From a virus: a stretch of 29,222 nt of DNA. Positions 26,701-29,222 of the stretch are shown piece by piece. Within the stretch, counting starts at the first letter, position 1, and each line of letters starts with the position of its first letter. Where the stretch lies: IMG/VR virus record IMGVR_UViG_3300006810_000266, positions 1 through 29,222 of that record, one strand, 5' to 3'. The notes beneath the pieces are model-generated. The model did not search any database. It saw only the letters and a program-made list of their open reading frames with translations, and was not told the origin of the DNA. The translations under genes were made by a program, and so were the position numbers.

Positions 26701-29222
26701 AATGCCAACGGTTTAACCACTGGTAAGCTGATGGAGCTATATTCAAACTCAGCCGATACCAGTTCAAGGCCATTGGTCTTTTTGCACAATGACAATACGC
26801 TGGCGACAGGTACAACTGTTCTCAGCGTCAGGAACGACAGCACCGGGAACGCACTTGATGTAACAGGCGCTTCAAATTTCAGCGGAAATTTTGGCATCGC
26901 TGGCACCCTCAGCGTGACACAGAACGCGGTTTCTCGTGGCGTCAACATTTACCAGAACACCGACTCGACTGCGCTCTACATTGACACTGCTGCCACGGGT
27001 AACGCCGGGATTCTGTTTCCCTCACCAGCGCAAACAACCGGCAGGGTTGTCGATATTTCTGGCGCTAGCAGTCTCACCAGTGGGCGAGCGCTGGCGATCC
27101 AATCCAACAGCGCCGACACTAACAGCCGCAACCTTGTCGAAATTGTCAATGACAATGCAAGTGCGACTGGCGCGACTCCGCTCCGTATCCAGCAAGACGC
27201 TGCCGCTGACGGAATCTACATTGAGCATAATGCTGACGCTTCACCCGCTTCCGCTGTGCGCGTTGATCTTAATGCAAATACCGCCGCATTTTTGGCTGAT
27301 GACGCTGGCACAACGACGCGCAATGTCTTGAACATCAATACAGCTAACGCGCTCACTTCAGGATCTACAGCGCTGTTTTCCTCCAACAGCGCCGACACAT
27401 CGAGTCGCAACCTTGTTGAAATTGTCAATGATAATACGCTGGCTACGGGCGCGGTCGGCCTTGTTGTTCGTCAAGATAGTTCTGACTATGCCGCCCACTT
27501 TATTACCTCTGGTGGCGGCAAAGCCGTTTTAGTTGATCAACGATCGAACGCTGACGGCCTTAGCATTACAAAAGGGCAAACAGGGTTCGGCAACGTCTTT
27601 ACTGTCTCTAACGGTGGACAAGGCGCGGCGGCGTTCTTGGATCAAAATGGCAATGGCACAGCCCTGCTTATCGACAGTGAAAGTACGTCAGCCAGCGTCT
27701 TTAACGTCACATCACCGGCAACCACAACGGGTTATGTTTTTGTAACGGGCGGTGCAGACGCGCTGACCGCCGGAGCCATTCAACGGCTACGCTCAAATGG
27801 CGCCGACACCAACAGTCGCAACCTTGTCGAGATTATCAATGACAATACGCTGGCGACAGGTGCGACGGTTCTAAACGTAAGCCAAGATGCCGCGCAGCGT
27901 GCATTGTTTGTTCAGATGAACGGCGGCGATAACGCCATAGAAATTGACAACAACGGGTACGATTCAAGAGCGCTCTATATTGATAGCCAGTCAACCACGG
28001 TTTCAACGGTTTGGATTGATACGCCGGTTAATACATCCGGTAATGTGTTGTTGATTGAGAATGCCAACAGTCTGACAACCGGCGCTGCTTTGAAGTTGAC
28101 CAGCAACAGCGGCGACACCAGCACTCGCAATCTTGTCGAAATCGTCAATGACAACGGCGCGGCAGGCAACAATATACCGCTGTATGTTCGCAACGATGCT
28201 GGCTCTGGATATGGCATTGAAGTGGTTGTTGCGGCAACGTCAACGGCGCTAAACATTGATCACAACGGGAACGGTCATGCAATTAGCGTCCAAGACGCGC
28301 AAGCAACAACGGCGAACATCGCTAGAATTGAATCGGCTGATGCGCTTACAACAGGTGGCAATCTCAGAATCCAATCAAATAGCGCCGACACCAACAGCCG
28401 CAACCTTGTCAAAATCGTTAATGACAACACGTTGGCAACTGGCACGACCGCTTTAAGTGTTACCCAAGACGCCAACGCGGTAGCGCTTCAAGTTACCGCT
28501 AATGGAGCAACAAATAATGCATTGGTTGTTGCAGGCAGCAATTTAACAACGGGCCGCTTGGCGTCGTTTTATTCAAACTCGTCATCTACAGGCACGAAGA
28601 ACCTTGTTCAGATTACAAACGACCATACGTCGGCAACAGGAACAACCGCGCTGGCGATCCTTCAGGATGCTGCACAACGAGCAGTATTTGTTGACCAAAA
28701 TGCCAACTCTAACGCGCTTCAGATAGACGGTGCCAACACGACAGCACATACCATACAGATGACAACGCATGCTGTGACCACTGCGAAGGTGATGAACATC
28801 AATTTGGTGGATTCGCTGACAACAGGTGGGATTTTCTACTTGGCCAGCAATAGTGCTGACACTGGAACTCGCAGCCTTTTGAATTTGATCAATGACAATA
28901 CCTTGGCAACTGGCTCAACCGTCGCCACGTTCAGGCAGGATGCTGCAAAACAAGCAGTATTTGTTGACCAAAATGCTGGCGCACCGGCTATTGAAATTGA
29001 CACCGAAGCAAGTGGCAATGCGCTGCAATTCACTGGCCCCGCTACCAGTACGGGGCATGTTGTAGCCAATGGCGATGCAAACACATTAACCACAGGCGGC
29101 AACGCGATATTTGGCTCCAACAGCGCCGACACCAACACGCGCAACCTTGTCGAGATCGTGAATGACAATTCGGCTGCTGTTGGGGCAACGCCTTTGCGTA
29201 TTCAGCAAGACGCAGCAAAGGA
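23785..29222 (+). CDS. Very long repeat-built tail fibre / virion surface protein (3' partial)
   Basis: ATG 23785 with AGGAGGTG upstream opens a frame with no stop to the right edge, at least 1812 residues. The protein is built of beta-strand repeats: a module TINETTAAAGVTIDG..LLKDGG occurs in several copies (gac at 24832, 25114, 25396, 25795 and 26185, with looser forms near 24286 and 24568), two of them inside a near-identical 94-residue tandem repeat. From 26743 on, nine copies of SNSADT..RNLVEIVNDNTLATG alternate with ..QDA..AVFVDQNA.. and ..ALTTG.. elements at spacings of 66-137 residues. Asn, Asp, Thr, Ala and Gly dominate and cysteine is rare, as in long fibres. Composition changes near 24,700 from AT-rich to GC-rich codons without loss of frame. 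Receptor binding is a plausible role; a C-terminal tip or chaperone lies outside the window. Confidence 0.8.
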   Translation, partial: MADGIKVENVQYKISLSRVGAQGTKGDSITNVVINELNEMVITISDAGGNVVQTINTGDIFTNGVEIEEINGINLTDPTSGEVLTYDFANSEFINQTLAEADIQAASNTEADARAAISVVAGKLTYDSGTGIIGLDPDAVTLAIALAAGANSGANDLTMQAGQQLLTNTINETTLNTGVTIDNTLIKDGEVYLKNNNNLFGYETGNTVTRNLIYMNSSNNIVIGEGANDISLLGNGFVTISANGGEVVVNDNMKIDVIDENTLNLGVTIDSVLLKDGGINLLTGVTVNAILDEDTLISNSATALATQQSIKAYVDSQIAGNNELFEILANGNTTGANNIIVTAGQQITTDTINETTAAAGVTIDGNLLKDGGITLGTGGAFNTLLDDDTFATASTTSIATTESIKAYVDTVAAAQNEWSEILANGNISNGNNVIVSAGDILTADTINETTAAAGVTIDGNLLKDGGITLGTGGAFNTLLDDDTFATASTSSIATTESIKAYVDTVAAAQNEWSEILGNGNTSGGNNVIVSVGDQLTVDTINETTAAAGVTIDGVLLKDGGIEVNGSAEFNTGAGGLAAFYHSSGAGGINIAGPSDFSSAFLILGNGVTTTPKDIYTINVEGSTDSLQIRSGGTSGTLRADFRSDGDFRLYDAAGSAVRASWEATTEALLIDTINEITAAAGVTIEAVKLIDGTIEIGSTGVTTATEKISVSGPVGIESDSANGALSLKQLATDSKMLRLINTGGVERWHNYIKSDGNDSYAQRLGFASAKFIWENSSGAQIMSLDSSGNVILADGASLDVDTINEATAAAGVTIDGVLLKDGGLTATADLNIADATHIYFSGSSGDYGRMGFTDGDPDVFVWEYFQNSGSRNYVEFTSTSEAAGDSLFNIGIGGSDVISITNASETSITNNLYVGPSATGAQLAVKTNASETTLLVDQDANGRSLEVDSESTTADVIYIVAGPTTTGRVINANANGLTTGKLMELYSNSADTSSRPLVFLHNDNTLATGTTVLSVRNDSTGNALDVTGASNFSGNFGIAGTLSVTQNAVSRGVNIYQNTDSTALYIDTAATGNAGILFPSPAQTTGRVVDISGASSLTSGRALAIQSNSADTNSRNLVEIVNDNASATGATPLRIQQDAAADGIYIEHNADASPASAVRVDLNANTAAFLADDAGTTTRNVLNINTANALTSGSTALFSSNSADTSSRNLVEIVNDNTLATGAVGLVVRQDSSDYAAHFITSGGGKAVLVDQRSNADGLSITKGQTGFGNVFTVSNGGQGAAAFLDQNGNGTALLIDSESTSASVFNVTSPATTTGYVFVTGGADALTAGAIQRLRSNGADTNSRNLVEIINDNTLATGATVLNVSQDAAQRALFVQMNGGDNAIEIDNNGYDSRALYIDSQSTTVSTVWIDTPVNTSGNVLLIENANSLTTGAALKLTSNSGDTSTRNLVEIVNDNGAAGNNIPLYVRNDAGSGYGIEVVVAATSTALNIDHNGNGHAISVQDAQATTANIARIESADALTTGGNLRIQSNSADTNSRNLVKIVNDNTLATGTTALSVTQDANAVALQVTANGATNNALVVAGSNLTTGRLASFYSNSSSTGTKNLVQITNDHTSATGTTALAILQDAAQRAVFVDQNANSNALQIDGANTTAHTIQMTTHAVTTAKVMNINLVDSLTTGGIFYLASNSADTGTRSLLNLINDNTLATGSTVATFRQDAAKQAVFVDQNAGAPAIEIDTEASGNALQFTGPATSTGHVVANGDANTLTTGGNAIFGSNSADTNTRNLVEIVNDNSAAVGATPLRIQQDAAK
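24760..25470 (+). repeat. 282-bp (94-aa) tandem repeat in the long fibre gene
   Basis: Two near-identical copies, 24760-25041 and 25042-25323, and a diverging third from 25324 share GAAATCCTCGCCAACGGCAA-type starts and the ACAATCAACGAAACCACGGC segment exactly 282 bases apart (24832, 25114, 25396). Spacing is a multiple of three, so the frame is kept. The high DNA identity of the first two copies points to recent duplication or ongoing recombination. Confidence 0.9.
26743..29222 (+). repeat. Nine copies of the SNSADT..RNLVEIVNDN module
   Basis: Copies of the module begin at 26743, 27103, 27382, 27793, 28102, 28375, 28573, 28846 and 29116. Protein-level spacings are 120, 93, 137, 103, 91, 66, 91 and 90 residues, with 90-93 as the commonest unit. 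Each is preceded by an ALTTG-like segment and followed by a QDA or VDQNA segment. The array continues beyond the right edge. Confidence 0.9.

Noticed and set aside
24159-29168. Many open frames on the minus strand and in other + frames across the long fibre gene
   Set aside because: They are antisense or out-of-frame shadows of a repetitive GC-rich gene, share its repeats, and lack ribosome binding sites.
26743-29222. Regularly spaced repeats that might suggest a CRISPR array
   Set aside because: The repeats are diverged, unequal in spacing, keep one reading frame and encode a conserved protein motif.

Overview
This window is the virion-structure module of a tailed phage or prophage with a long non-contractile tail (siphovirus type). 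All recognisable genes are on the + strand and tightly packed, with short gaps or stop/start overlaps, in the usual order for a HK97-fold head and siphovirus tail. I see no integrase, lysis, terminase, portal or replication genes, no tRNA and no CRISPR array. The host cannot be read from the sequence; the lambda-like tail proteins and RBS style fit a Gram-negative bacterium, but that is inference.

Head region (2-8208): a MuF-type minor head protein opens the window and is cut by its left edge. It is followed by a scaffold protein, the major capsid protein, a head-tail adaptor, a probable stopper, a probable tail terminator and the major tail tube protein, then a UUCG-capped hairpin terminator.

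The MuF protein carries an unexpected C-terminal module. About 460 residues hold, in order, the DxxGR, motif A, motif B, HxxD and HD signatures of single-subunit (T7/N4-type) RNA polymerases. The simplest reading is an RNA polymerase built into a head protein, so that it is packaged in the virion and possibly delivered with the DNA, as N4 does with its unfused virion polymerase. This is the most interesting thing in the window.

Tail region (8262-21537): a small acidic protein, a tail assembly chaperone pair expressed through a -1 frameshift at GGGAAAC, a HK97 gp10-like protein, a 1584-aa tape measure, two distal tail/tail-tip proteins, a 1799-aa gpJ-like central tail protein and two small proteins.

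Fibre/decoration region (21538-29222): a structured 147-base intergenic segment with a 16-bp palindrome and two competing hairpins, three virion-associated proteins of unknown function, and a very long repeat-built fibre-like gene that runs off the right edge. Within that last gene the base composition rises from about 35-40% to 53-65% GC near 24,700 with no break in the frame. Its later part contains a tandem 94-aa repeat and nine copies of an SNSADT..RNLVEIVNDN module, suggesting a mosaic, recently acquired or recombined receptor-binding or decoration region.
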